The position numbers were made by a program, and so were the translations under genes. Positions 32,774 through 41,353 of a DNA stretch of 41,353 nucleotides are shown here, piece by piece. Within the stretch, counting starts at the first letter, position 1, and every line of letters starts with the position of its first letter. This stretch comes from Terriglobia bacterium (GTDB lineage: Bacteria > Acidobacteriota > Terriglobia > UBA7540). Under the pieces are notes generated by a model. It was not told the origin of the DNA, did no database searches, and saw nothing but the letters and a program-made list of their open reading frames with translations. The stretch is from contig JASHOS010000180.1 in the NCBI GenBank assembly GCA_030040995.1, forward strand, positions 1 to 41,353, given 5' to 3'.

Positions 32774-35452
32774 ATGGGAACGCTGATACAGGACTTGCAA
32801 TACGGGTTGCGGATGCTGCGCAAATCTCCCGGCTTCACGGCCGTCGCCGTTCTCACCCTGGCCCTCGGCATCGGTGCCAACACCGCCATTTTCAGCTTGA
32901 TTGAGGGCATCCTGATGCGCTCGTTGCCGGTCGACAGTGAGCAGAGCCTGGTGGTTCTGAAATGGACCGCGAATAAAGAGCCGAAGGTTCACAGCAGCAT
33001 GAGTTATGGTGATTGCACGCAGAATTACTCGAACCAGGGTCCATCATCCAGTTGTTCGTTCTCCGAGCCGTTTTTTCACGGCGTAGCTTCGCGGATCCAT
33101 GCCTTCTCCAGTGTCGCGGCGTTTGCGAACGCCGGCTCGGTTGACCTCAGCGGAAACGGAACCGCAACCGTCTTGCACGCGGAGGGGGTATCTGGGAAGT
33201 TCTTCCCTATGCTGGGCATTCGCCCGGCCGCGGGTCGGCTGATCGCGCCCAGCGACGATTCTGTCTCCGCGCCGCCAACGGTAGTGCTGAGCTACGGCTA
33301 CTGGAAGAGCACGTTCGGAGGCTCGCCATCGGCAATTGGCAAGACCATCCGGCTGAATAATGTTCCATTCACGATTATTGGTATTGCCGAGCAGCGATTC
33401 AACAGTTTGAGTCCTGGGCGCGTCCGCGACGCTTGGCTGCCGCTTAGCGCGCTCGGCCAAATCCACCCCGATCCGGAATGGAAGACTCGTCCCACCGACA
33501 TCTACAGTTGGTGGCTGGTCATCATCGGGCGGCTGAAGCCCGGCGTTAGTCGAACGCAGGCGCAGGCGGCCGTCACAGTGCTCTTCCGCAATGACCTGCT
33601 GCACGGAGCGAAGCCTCTCTCCAAGCCTGCGGACAATCCCACCGTTGCGGCGCTTCCCGCGCAGTCTGGACTAACCGGCGCGACCACCCAGATGTCGACG
33701 GAACTATACGTTTTGATGATGGCGGTGGAAATTGTGCTGTTGATTGCGTGCGCCAACGTTGCCGGGCTGCTGCTTTCGCGCACCACCGCGCGGCAAAAGG
33801 AAATGGCGGTGAGATTAGCGCTGGGCGCGGGACGCGGCCGAATCGTGCGCCAATTGCTTACGGAGAGCGTTCTTCTTTCCCTGCTGGGCGGCGCGCTGGG
33901 CATCCTGTTTGCCGTGTGGGGCTCGCATACCGTTGTTTCTCTGATGGCGAGCCAGTCGGACCGGCCGTTTGGGTTTTCTCCGGGAATTGACGGGCGGGTG
34001 CTGGCGTTCACGCTCGTTGCTTCCGTGCTCACCGGGATCATCTTCGGGCTCGCGCCGGCATTTCGCGGCACGCGCCTGGATTTGACTCCAGCGCTCAAGG
34101 AAGGCACAGGCAGCTCCGCAGCGGAGGGTCGGGCCGGCGGAAGATGGTTCAGCCTGGGCAACGGACTCGTGGTGGCGCAGGTGGCGCTCGCCGTGGTGGT
34201 GCTGGTGGGTGCGGGGCTTTTGGTGCGGACGCTCGAAAATCTGAAGAATGTGGATCCTGGATTCGATACGCGCAATCTGCTGACTTTCGGCCTCGACCCT
34301 ACGTTGATCGGGTACAAAACGCCGCAGGTGGATGCTTTCTATCGGAATTTGCAAGCGCGGCTGGCAGCGATCCCGGGCGTCGAGTCGGTGAGTTATTCGA
34401 ATACGACGCTGTTGAGCGGCAGCCTGTGGGAGACGGGTTTTCACTTGGCAGGGACGCCAAAGGGCCAGGAGGCGGTCGCGGACTATCTTCCGGTGGGAGC
34501 GAATTTCTTCTCCACGATGCACATGCGCCTGCTGGCGGGGCGAGAGTTCAACTCCGCCGATTATGCACAGGCGGAAGTGGCGCGACAAAATGAGGAGGCT
34601 CAAGAGGCGGCGCAGAAAGCCAGGGATGCCGCCGTTGCAGCAAATCCGGCGGCAGGCGCGGTGAGCGCCGGAAAGTCCACAACACCCACAGAGAACGAAG
34701 CCGCAGTGCCGGTGATTGTCAACCGGACATTCCTTCGAAAATATTTCCCCAGACTGAATCCGCTCGGGCGGCGCTTCGGAGAGGCGGAAGCGAATGCCGA
34801 CACCGGCGAGGTGAAGAATCCCGGCTGGGTGATTGTTGGCGTGGTCAACGACGCGAAATATCAGGACTTGCGAAGCGCAGTTGATCCGACGATGTACGTG
34901 CCGTCGAGCGGTGGCGGCACGGCTTTCGAATTGCGAATGGCCGTGAATCCCTCAGCGATCACCTCCACGATACGCAGGGTCTTGAGTCAAATGGATCGTA
35001 ATTTGCCGGTCTTCGACATGCACACGCAGACGCAACTGATCGACCAGTTGTTGATTGAGGAGCGGCTGGTCGCGCGGCTCTCTGGATTTTTCGGCGCGCT
35101 GGCGCTGGTGCTGGCGTGCATCGGATTGTACGGGCTGCTTTCTTATGAAGTTTCGCGGCGGACCCGCGAAATCGGCATCCGTGTGGCGCTCGGCGCGCGG
35201 CAAGGCGACGTCCTGCGGCTGGTTGTCGGGCAGGGAATTGTGCTGGCGCTAGTGGGAGCGGCGGTGGGCATCGGCGTGTCGCTGGGCGTCACCCGTTATT
35301 TGAAGTCGATGCTGTACGACGTTCACGCCAGTGACCCTGCGACCATTGTAAGCGTCGCCATTCTGCTGGCGCTGGTGGCGCTGGCCGCATGTTACATTCC
35401 CGCTCGCCGCGCCACGCGCATTGACCCCATGGTGGCGCTGAGATACGAATAG
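32774..35452 (+). CDS. ADOP-type ABC transporter permease (MacB/FtsX fold)
   Basis: The 892-residue permease contains two copies of a MacB_PCD-FtsX unit. The first begins at residue 8 (LQYGLRMLRKSPGF), with a membrane segment ending [16 protein letters not shown]. Membrane helices follow near 313-330 (LIACANVAGLLLSR), then a second unit near 464-485 (VAQVALAVVVLVGAGLLVRT in pieces) and a last cluster from about 775 to 885 with the VSRRTREIGIRVALGARQGDV loop. Unlike the gene at 1-450, it lacks the charged prefix domain. An Ala/Gln/Glu-rich stretch of about 45 residues near 600-645 (VARQNEEAQEAAQKARDAA) is an insert or flexible linker. GGGAG precedes the ATG at 32774. No ATPase gene adjoins it, as is usual for the orphan ADOP type. 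Confidence 0.92.
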   Translation: MGTLIQDLQYGLRMLRKSPGFTAVAVLTLALGIGANTAIFSLIEGILMRSLPVDSEQSLVVLKWTANKEPKVHSSMSYGDCTQNYSNQGPSSSCSFSEPFFHGVASRIHAFSSVAAFANAGSVDLSGNGTATVLHAEGVSGKFFPMLGIRPAAGRLIAPSDDSVSAPPTVVLSYGYWKSTFGGSPSAIGKTIRLNNVPFTIIGIAEQRFNSLSPGRVRDAWLPLSALGQIHPDPEWKTRPTDIYSWWLVIIGRLKPGVSRTQAQAAVTVLFRNDLLHGAKPLSKPADNPTVAALPAQSGLTGATTQMSTELYVLMMAVEIVLLIACANVAGLLLSRTTARQKEMAVRLALGAGRGRIVRQLLTESVLLSLLGGALGILFAVWGSHTVVSLMASQSDRPFGFSPGIDGRVLAFTLVASVLTGIIFGLAPAFRGTRLDLTPALKEGTGSSAAEGRAGGRWFSLGNGLVVAQVALAVVVLVGAGLLVRTLENLKNVDPGFDTRNLLTFGLDPTLIGYKTPQVDAFYRNLQARLAAIPGVESVSYSNTTLLSGSLWETGFHLAGTPKGQEAVADYLPVGANFFSTMHMRLLAGREFNSADYAQAEVARQNEEAQEAAQKARDAAVAANPAAGAVSAGKSTTPTENEAAVPVIVNRTFLRKYFPRLNPLGRRFGEAEANADTGEVKNPGWVIVGVVNDAKYQDLRSAVDPTMYVPSSGGGTAFELRMAVNPSAITSTIRRVLSQMDRNLPVFDMHTQTQLIDQLLIEERLVARLSGFFGALALVLACIGLYGLLSYEVSRRTREIGIRVALGARQGDVLRLVVGQGIVLALVGAAVGIGVSLGVTRYLKSMLYDVHASDPATIVSVAILLALVALAACYIPARRATRIDPMVALRYE

Positions 35453-35695
35453 TCTTTCGCACGAGCCGCGACGAACTTTCCCGCAACGGCCTTCCACAAA
35501 TATGTAAGAGTTTGCAGGGAGAAGACTTGTGCCGATCTCACAGGAGCAGTCCAGCGCTGCCAGCGTTTAGGTGGAAAACGGAAATTTTCAGGATAGCTTT
35601 GTGAAGAATTACCAGGTCCACATTTATCGGATTCCGTTTATTCCTCTCAGCGGGAAAACCTCGTTGGCTCCTTGAGATAGCGTTTCGGTTCACGA

Positions 35696-37423
35696 TTATT
35701 GGGACGAGGGCTCGGGAATAGCTTCACCATCCTTACGCGGATCGGAGGCTCCGTAGTTCACACCCGTAGCGGAATCATGAAGCACGGCCTGGCCTCCTCC
35801 GACGTATTCTGCGTAGGGCCCCACCACTCGCAGATTATATCCAAGCTGTGAAAGGCCGACCAAAGTTGCTTTTGGTACGCGGCTCTCGATCAAATATCCG
35901 CAGCCGCCGCGGCCGAAGTGATTGAACCGCGGCGCTTCAAGGGCTTGCTGAAGATTCATTTTGTAATCGACGATATCGGAGACAAACTGGGCCTGGGCCA
36001 TGGGCTGATTTCCCCCGCGCATGATGCCGAATCCGATGTGAACGTCACCTTTCTCCATAAAAGCCGGAATGATGGTATGGAACGGCCGCTTGTGGGGAGC
36101 GAGTACGTCCGGGCTGCCAGGTCTCAGCGTGAATCCCGTAGCGCGGTTCTGCAGAATAATGCCGTATCCCCGTACGGCCACCCCTGAGCCGAACGCGCCC
36201 GCCAGGCTTTGGATCAAAGAAACAATGTTGCCGTCGCGGTCGACGGCGGTGAGGTAGCTGGTATCGGTCCCTGGATGAGGCGTTGCGGCGCTCAGCTTCG
36301 GATCGGAGCCTGGCGGCGTCCCCGGCTGGAAATCGCAATTCGCCTGGTCCAGATCGATCAGCTTCGACCGCGCTTTGGCATAGTCCTTGGAGAGCATTCC
36401 GGCCACCGGCACCTTGACGAAGCGCGGGTCGCCCACGTACCGGTTGAGATCCGCATAAGCCAATTGCTGCGCCTGCATTTCCACGTGAAATCGCTGGGCG
36501 CTCTCCGCCCCGTAGCTCGCAAGCGGAAACTGAGCCATGATGTTGAGCATCTCAAGCGTGGCGACGCCCTGTGAATTCGGCGGAATTTCGAACACGTTCC
36601 AGCCGCGGTAGTCCGTTTCAATAGGTTCGACCCACTCCGCTCTGTAGTCGCTCAGATCTTCGGGCTGGATAACACCGCCGAGCTCGCCCGAAGTCTTCAC
36701 AATCGCCTGGGCAATGCTCCCGTCATAGAAGGCGCGCTCACCCTCGCTCGCAACCAGCTCCAACGCCTGAGCGTATTCCGGATTTCGGAAGATTTGCCCT
36801 AGTTCGGGCGCATGGCCTCCCGGCAGATAGATGCGTGCGGCTTCGGCGTCCGCGCCCAGCACGTCCGCATACGCCGGCCAGTACACGCTGTCCCACTGCG
36901 GAACGGGGAAACCGTGTAAGGCGTAGTAGATGGCAGGTTTGAAGAGATCCTTCCAAGGGAGCTTGCCGAAGCGCTGATGCAGTTCCCACCAGCCCATCAC
37001 GCAGCCCGGAATGCTGACGGAGAGAATGCCGGTCTCGGGAATGTGGCGCAGCCCTTTGGAGTGAAGGTAGGAAAGAGTAAGCCGTTCCGGCGCCCAGCCG
37101 CTGGCATTCAGCCCGCTCACCTTGCCAGTCTTGGCGTTCCATTCGATCGCGAAGAGGTCGCCGCCCATTCCATTCATCATGGGTTGCATCACTCCCATGA
37201 CAGAGCTGGCAGCGATGGCCGCGTCGGCCGCTGAACCGCCCTCCGCCAGGACCGTGGCTCCGGCCTGGGAGGCGAGAGGCTGTTCTGCAGCCACTATGCC
37301 GCGTTGTGAAACCACCATGGACCGACCTTGCGACCAGCTCATCAGCTTTTCAGACCGCGAGCTTGGAACGGCGGCGCCAAGGCACGCCGTCAGAGTGAAG
37401 AGAGCCAGCAAATATCTCTTCAT
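35696..37423 (-). CDS. Exported gamma-glutamyltransferase
   Basis: The 575-residue proenzyme has a signal peptide (MKRYLLALFTLTACLGAAV). It should cleave or transfer the gamma-glutamyl group of glutathione-like peptides, after self-cleavage into large and small subunits. The processing site and nucleophile are likely Thr388 in GTDTSYLTAVDRDGN. Other family marks are the N-terminal GGSAADAAIAASSVMGVMQP in two pieces, GMGGDLFAIEWN, PPNSQGVATLEMLN, and near the C-terminus GFGIMRGGNQPMAQAQ. The E. coli motif TTHYSVVD reads TSYLTAVD here, so donor handling may differ. It could also be a cephalosporin-acylase-like relative. No partner gene shows its role. Confidence 0.92.
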   Translation of the reverse strand: MKRYLLALFTLTACLGAAVPSSRSEKLMSWSQGRSMVVSQRGIVAAEQPLASQAGATVLAEGGSAADAAIAASSVMGVMQPMMNGMGGDLFAIEWNAKTGKVSGLNASGWAPERLTLSYLHSKGLRHIPETGILSVSIPGCVMGWWELHQRFGKLPWKDLFKPAIYYALHGFPVPQWDSVYWPAYADVLGADAEAARIYLPGGHAPELGQIFRNPEYAQALELVASEGERAFYDGSIAQAIVKTSGELGGVIQPEDLSDYRAEWVEPIETDYRGWNVFEIPPNSQGVATLEMLNIMAQFPLASYGAESAQRFHVEMQAQQLAYADLNRYVGDPRFVKVPVAGMLSKDYAKARSKLIDLDQANCDFQPGTPPGSDPKLSAATPHPGTDTSYLTAVDRDGNIVSLIQSLAGAFGSGVAVRGYGIILQNRATGFTLRPGSPDVLAPHKRPFHTIIPAFMEKGDVHIGFGIMRGGNQPMAQAQFVSDIVDYKMNLQQALEAPRFNHFGRGGCGYLIESRVPKATLVGLSQLGYNLRVVGPYAEYVGGGQAVLHDSATGVNYGASDPRKDGEAIPEPSSQ

Positions 37424-37681
37424 GGATCACCTTCCGGGTCAGATGTCGCCGTAGCGTCCTCGATTTTCGCAGTTCATCTTACGTCATGGCGGTTCGAGTT
37501 GTGGTCCCCGCGTCCCCGTGAGTGCCATCGATGTGCGCTGTGACAGTTTGCCGGCAACTCGCGGACCGCGCATGCTCGCCTCGCGGGACATCTCGACGCA
37601 AATGTCGATTCAGGATTTTTTCAATCGGTCACGAAGTGCCTGCAAACCACAGGGTAAAGTCCTCCCGAGGATTCCCACCAT

Positions 37682-38569
37682 CTACCGGAACTTCCGTATC
37701 CAGACGCTACGGACTGCCACCTCGCAAGGCGCGCTTTCGATTTCGATGCCGATCCTTCCCGACTCGTTATTGGAGTCATTTGGATTGTCATCGACCAGGA
37801 CGGACATCAACTGTCCGTTCACGATCTGTATGATTGTGCCGCCGCGCGCGATGATAAGAAACTGATTCCAATCAGCAATCTTATCGTAGCCTCCGAGCGC
37901 CGTCCGGTTGCCTATGTTGGCGACTAACGTCGGCGTATCTCCGGACGCCATCTGCACGACTTGGCCGCGCCAAGCGATGATGCCGAGCGGTGTGTTTTCC
38001 GAATAGAGCTGACCGGTGAAGACGGACGCGTAAGGAGGCACCGGAAACCAGAAGTCAGCCTGGGGACCGGTCATCCACCAATTCATGTTGGAAACTGGCG
38101 GCTTGCCCCTTCCGTACCATGGCAAACCCGTTTTGCTACGGTACTGGATACCGCTGCCTCCGCCCTCCGTGTCCCTGATTTCCACCTTCAAGTCGAAGTC
38201 CTTGGCCTCGAGTCCTTGGTAGACAAGATAGCTGTGCTTGGGGTCAGCCGTAGTCGATACGCCTACGATTTCGCCGTTTTTCACGCTCCAGACGGAGGGA
38301 TCGCCGTCCCAATCATGGAGGTCCTTGCCGTCGAAAAGTGACACATATCCCGTATGATCGTCGAAATTCATGGGATTCGGCTCCCGAAAGGGAAAGTTCA
38401 CTGGCAGCCCATCAGCTCGGAGCTTTACCGTGGGACTCTGCGATCGCTCCACCGAAGACTGTCGACCAGAGGGGCTCCGAGCGTAGATGGACAGCCCCGC
38501 CGCCAAAGCAAGACCAATCGCAGCAGCTCGGATACTAATAACACGAGCGTTCTTCACAGTTGCCGGCAT
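37682..38569 (-). CDS. DUF1080 protein (3-keto-disaccharide hydrolase family)
   Basis: The 295-residue protein starts with a hydrophobic signal or anchor (about residues 12-31) and then a concanavalin-like beta-sandwich. The start GYVSLFDGKDLHDWDGDPSVW is the family hallmark, seen in two pieces, followed by VKNGEIVGVS, FDLKVEIRDTEGGGSGIQYRS in pieces, and WNQFLIIARGGTIIQIVNGQ. Members of PF06439 cleave 3-keto-disaccharides or 3-keto-glycosides outside the cytoplasm. Here it precedes, on the same strand, an exported Gfo/Idh-type oxidoreductase. A miniature inverted-repeat element lies between the two. The ATG is at 38569. Confidence 0.87.
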   Translation of the reverse strand: MPATVKNARVISIRAAAIGLALAAGLSIYARSPSGRQSSVERSQSPTVKLRADGLPVNFPFREPNPMNFDDHTGYVSLFDGKDLHDWDGDPSVWSVKNGEIVGVSTTADPKHSYLVYQGLEAKDFDLKVEIRDTEGGGSGIQYRSKTGLPWYGRGKPPVSNMNWWMTGPQADFWFPVPPYASVFTGQLYSENTPLGIIAWRGQVVQMASGDTPTLVANIGNRTALGGYDKIADWNQFLIIARGGTIIQIVNGQLMSVLVDDNPNDSNNESGRIGIEIESAPCEVAVRSVWIRKFR

Positions 38570-38627
38570 CTTTGCCTCCTAGTCGTCACCGCCGATATGC
38601 CAGTTTCGACATCTATAGTGAGCGACG

Positions 38628-38725
38628 TAAGTCCGCGACGCTCGATCACTGTAGCGCCGGTCTGCGACCGGCGAATTTCGCCGCTCATAGAGCAGCGCTA
38701 CAACAAAATAGCCGTCGCGGACTTA
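38628..38725. mobile_element. Miniature inverted-repeat element, about 98 bases
   Basis: The outer arms TAAGTCCGCGACG (38628-38640) and CGTCGCGGACTTA (38713-38725) are perfect 13-base inverted repeats. Inner arms TGTAGCGC and GCGCTACA lie inside, and a GCCGGTCTGCGACCGGC stem sits in the middle. There is no coding sequence. It resembles a non-autonomous MITE or REP-type hairpin. No target duplication was made out. Confidence 0.6.
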
Positions 38726-39002
38726 TATCGTTGTGTATAGTTGGCAAGCGCGTATACCGCCACGATGCTCTGCCGAGAAAGGACAGCAGGTTGGCTCTAC
38801 TATCTTCATGAAGAGAGCCATGTGCCGGTAGCGCCGGGACAAACCGGCGGCAAGCGGGGAAATGAAATGTCCTTACGAGAAGGGACTGGCGACCCGCCCA
38901 CGCGATCTCGAGTTTTGCCACATGTATGGAATTCTAGCGGCCGCTAACAGACTGCAACATCGACTGTCCCAATCAGATGCATTTTTGCAAACCACACCGG
39001 AT

Positions 39003-40349
39003 CTACACGTTCTCCGGCGTGGGATGCACCCATGGGTCGCGATACGTACGGGCCAAAAGGTGGTTGGCCTCGGCGTCGCCGATCACACGCCCTTTCTCTG
39101 GATCCCACGCCATCGTCCGCCCGGTTTTCATCGAAAGATTGGCCAGGATGCAGCTCGCCGTTGAAATATAGCCCTGTTCGATATCGGCTACCGGCTTGCC
39201 GCGCGTGGCAATCGCCGCCAGAAAATTCAGCATATGGTGCCGGATGGCCGGCGCACACTGCAACTCCAGGTCCTTCTCAGTCCGGTCTTCGGGATATTGC
39301 TCCAGTTCGTAAGTGACGTCCTGGTGAATCGGCGACGCGTGCTTGTCCGTGGGTATGAAGTCGTAGCTGTAGACGCTGGCCTTGAGCGTTCCCTTGTCGC
39401 CATACAGGTCGGCGCCCCACGTGTACTTCGGGTCGGGCGGATTGCCCCATGTGCGGTGCTGCCACACGATTTTGACGTCGTCATAATCGAACGTGGCAAG
39501 CTGCGTGTCCGAGATGTTGGCCTTGCTATGCTGTACCAGAATGCCCCCGCTTGAGCTGATCCGTTTGGGCCAACCGAGGTTCATCATCCAACGCACCATG
39601 TCGAACATGTGGACGCCCATGTCGCCCATGATGCCGTTGCCGTATTCCATGAATTCGCGCCAGCCTCGCGGATGCACCAGCGCATTGTAAGGCCGCATAG
39701 GCGCGGGGCCGGTCCACATGTCGTAATTGAGGTTTGGTGGCGGCGCCGTATCCGGCGGATTGCTTGTGGCGCGCATGTGGTAATAGCAGTAAATCTCTAC
39801 CAAACCCACCTTGCCCAGCTTTCCGGCCTGCACCACCTTTTCACGCGCATCCACCAAGTGAGGCGTGCTGCGGCGCTGCAAGCCTATCTGAACCACACGG
39901 TTGTGCTTGCGCGCTGTCGCCAGCATGGCCTGACCTTCAATTACGTCCCTGCTGATCGGCTTCTGGCACCAGACATCGGCCCCGGATTTTACGGCTTCGA
40001 TCATCGCGAGCGCGTGCCAGTGGTCCGGCGTGTCTACCAGCACGATGTCCAGATCTTTTTCAGCCAGCATCTTGCGGTAGTCGCCGTAGGTGCGCGGCTT
40101 CTTGTGCGATGCCTGCCGTTGCGATGTCAACTCCGCCGCGTCGGCCAGCATGCGCGAATCCACGTCGCACAGCGAGACCACCTCCACCGGCGATACTTGG
40201 ATCAGGCGGAAGAGATCCGTCTTGCCGTACCAGCCGCAGCCGATCATACCCACCCGGAGCTTTTTCTGGTCTGCGGCTTGCTCCCTCTGGGCGCTTGCCA
40301 GCCAAGCCAAGCCTGCGGCACTCCTGTAAACGAACTGACGACGATTCAT
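39003..40349 (-). CDS. Tat-exported Gfo/Idh/MocA-family oxidoreductase
   Basis: The 448-residue protein has a twin-arginine signal (MNRRQFVYRSAAGLAWLAS) and then an NAD(P)-binding Rossmann domain (RVGMIGCGWYGKTDLFRL). The family's EKP motif reads VWCQKPIS, and the C-terminal domain follows with GNGIMGDMGVHMFDMVRWMM. Such exported oxidoreductases carry their cofactor folded from the cytoplasm and act on sugars or glycosides, often oxidising or reducing C3. The start at 40349 has GGAGCACC upstream. Its neighbours are a DUF1080 hydrolase-like gene and a divergent, probable ThuA-like gene, which fits 3-keto-sugar metabolism. The substrate is unknown. Confidence 0.9.
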   Translation of the reverse strand: MNRRQFVYRSAAGLAWLASAQREQAADQKKLRVGMIGCGWYGKTDLFRLIQVSPVEVVSLCDVDSRMLADAAELTSQRQASHKKPRTYGDYRKMLAEKDLDIVLVDTPDHWHALAMIEAVKSGADVWCQKPISRDVIEGQAMLATARKHNRVVQIGLQRRSTPHLVDAREKVVQAGKLGKVGLVEIYCYYHMRATSNPPDTAPPPNLNYDMWTGPAPMRPYNALVHPRGWREFMEYGNGIMGDMGVHMFDMVRWMMNLGWPKRISSSGGILVQHSKANISDTQLATFDYDDVKIVWQHRTWGNPPDPKYTWGADLYGDKGTLKASVYSYDFIPTDKHASPIHQDVTYELEQYPEDRTEKDLELQCAPAIRHHMLNFLAAIATRGKPVADIEQGYISTASCILANLSMKTGRTMAWDPEKGRVIGDAEANHLLARTYRDPWVHPTPENV

Positions 40350-40744
40350 GGTGCTCCTTTCCTCTTGTGCATGCAGATTATACTGTACTGAAATAACGGG
40401 TTCGAGATCTTCCGCGCAGCCTGAATCACTAGCCGCTGAGGGCGGCCGGACGCAACTTCAACATTGCCATACTTTGCCGTCAAACCGGTAGCAGCGCAAG
40501 CTGTACACAGGGCACGGCGGCCAGCTTTCTGGCCGCGTAATCGTGTCGTAACAAAAATTGCGACCCGATATTGTCATTGACGGCCTCAAAGCGCCTTTAG
40601 TATACAGATAAATGCGCACTTTGTAAGCCGCTTCTGCGCGCGGCACTGTGCTACCCCTATAGAGGCTGAACTTTACCCATATCTTCGGCTGGACACGGGG
40701 GTAGACATGAAATCACTACTACGCAGCGGGTTGCGGAGGGCCTT
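40350..40744. other. Intergenic region between divergent genes, left part
   Basis: About 390 bases with no convincing reading frame. A GGCTGGACACGGGGG stretch at about 40687-40701 resembles the reverse of the flank to the right of the inverted-repeat element (41019-41032). The element and its flanks may therefore form an even longer symmetric block. Confidence 0.4.
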
Positions 40745-41018
40745 GTATCAGGGCACGGCTTTAGCCGTGCCGAGGGAGGCTGGGTCTCAGGGCGGGGCTT
40801 TACAGGCTGCGGAAAAACGGCTTTTCGGAGCCAGGATCGGCCGAAAACGGCGGTCGCTCGAACGGCGAATCAATAACTTACAAATCTTGACGAGCACCAT
40901 TCGGGGCTCTCAGGAGAGTTTTTCCGCAACCTGTTTAGCCCCTGACCGCCAGCCGCAGCGGCTAAAGCCGCCGTTCTGTTGGCTTTGGGTCGGCACGGCT
41001 GAAGCCGTGCCCTGATAC
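40745..41018. mobile_element. Inverted-repeat element of about 274 bases with nested repeats
   Basis: The end arms are 40745-40771 (GTATCAGGGCACGGC...) and 40992-41018 (...CCCTGATAC). They match over 26 of 27 positions when one is reversed, and each arm is itself a hairpin (GGCACGGC/GCCGTGCC). Inside, GGGGCTTTACAGG...GGAAAAAC (40794-40818) and its reverse counterpart (40918-40942) match in 22 of 25 positions. The only open frames inside are accidental. It is probably a non-autonomous repeat element (MITE- or BIME-like). Confidence 0.65.
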
Positions 41019-41080
41019 GCCCCCGTGCCCAGCAAAAAATGTGGGACACGCTCAGCCCTAGACGAGAGGATATCGTCCGA

Positions 41081-41353
41081 ATGAAATCGACTTCTGCATG
41101 CGCCGCCGTCAAACTGCGTCCTATTCCCGCAGCCTTCTTCCATCTTCTTCTCAGAAAGACCACGGTCCGAACCCGACCGCTGGCTGGGATGGCAGCCCTT
41201 CTCTTGGCCGGCACCCTGCTATCGGGTTGGGCCGCGCGCCCGATATACGCTCAATCACACGCAGCATCGGATACTACTCCACCGCCGGTGTGGGGTCAGA
41301 ATCCCAACGGAATGCACATCTATATATGGGCGGGTTTGAAGTCACACTTCTCG
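41081..41353 (+). CDS. Exported protein, probable ThuA-like family, N-terminal part (runs off the window)
   Basis: An ATG at 41081, ten bases after GAGAGGA, opens a frame of 91 codons that is still open at the window edge. The product has a basic N-region and a hydrophobic signal segment (MAALLLAGTLLSGWAA), with a likely cleavage near IYAQS. The mature part starts with WGQNPNGMHIYIWAGLKSH. The strand IYIWAGLKSH recalls the first strand of ThuA-like (trehalose-utilisation) proteins, which are glutamine-amidotransferase-like in fold. This assignment is from memory of a short motif, so it is tentative. It would suit the neighbouring DUF1080 and Gfo/Idh genes, which also belong to keto-sugar metabolism. 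It is divergent from the Gfo/Idh gene. Confidence 0.6.
   Translation, partial: MKSTSACAAVKLRPIPAAFFHLLLRKTTVRTRPLAGMAALLLAGTLLSGWAARPIYAQSHAASDTTPPPVWGQNPNGMHIYIWAGLKSHFS

Noticed and set aside
38862-39164. Plus-strand frame beginning MKCPYEKG
   Set aside because: Most of it lies antisense to the Gfo/Idh gene and it has no domain. The good-looking start is probably chance.
40745-41018. CRISPR array or phage attachment site
   Set aside because: The repeats are inverted, not direct with regular spacers, and there is no integrase, cas or phage gene in the window.

Overview
The window looks like chromosomal DNA of a soil-type Acidobacteriota (Terriglobia/Acidobacteriia-like). This is inferred, not searched. 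The supporting signs are PadR regulators beside MacB/FtsX-type permeases of the acidobacterial ADOP kind, many exported carbohydrate-active proteins with Sec or Tat signals, DUF1080 and Gfo/Idh/MocA oxidoreductases, a DUF6599-like protein, GC-rich coding DNA, and many short palindromic intergenic repeats. No phage genes, transposase, CRISPR array or rRNA was seen.

Layout. 1-1930: the start of an ADOP permease gene that leaves the window, its padR regulator, and repeat-rich intergenic DNA. 1933-5013: a cell-wall amidase and an exported DUF6599-like protein. 5171-5396: a promoter and tRNA-Thr(CGT). 5579-10333: a very large exported multihaem c-type cytochrome with an alpha-toroid and HEAT-like repeats. 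10959-16781: a beta-helix protein, a GH20 hexosaminidase and a Tat-exported glycosidase-like protein. 16885-17322: a decayed gene remnant.

17323-27000 is the most interesting block. An RpiR-type sugar-phosphate-sensing regulator is followed by a promoter with an operator-like palindrome. Then comes a tight seven-gene run: a class II aldolase-like protein with an altered active site, a D-lyxose/D-mannose isomerase, an exported GH38-like mannosidase, the E2, E1-alpha and E1-beta subunits of a 2-oxoacid dehydrogenase, and a PfkB sugar kinase. Most junctions overlap or nearly touch. A plausible reading is that mannoside is cleaved outside the cytoplasm, the released sugar is isomerised to a ketose, phosphorylated, and cleaved by the aldolase-like protein, with a product oxidised by the dehydrogenase. 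The order of steps and the substrates are inference, and no E3 subunit or dedicated transporter lies inside the run.

27094-32637: an MFS carboxylate-type transporter and a Tat-exported lactonase-like amidohydrolase on the minus strand, divergent from an overlapping plus-strand trio (SDR-like protein lacking the usual catalytic lysine, DHDPS-like aldolase, double-GNAT acetyltransferase). This resembles a sugar-acid or lactone catabolic locus. 32774-35452: a second ADOP-type permease. 35696-37423: an exported gamma-glutamyltransferase. 37682-41353: a DUF1080 protein, a Tat-exported Gfo/Idh/MocA oxidoreductase and the start of a probable ThuA-like protein, a set that recalls 3-keto-sugar metabolism, interspersed with two miniature inverted-repeat elements.
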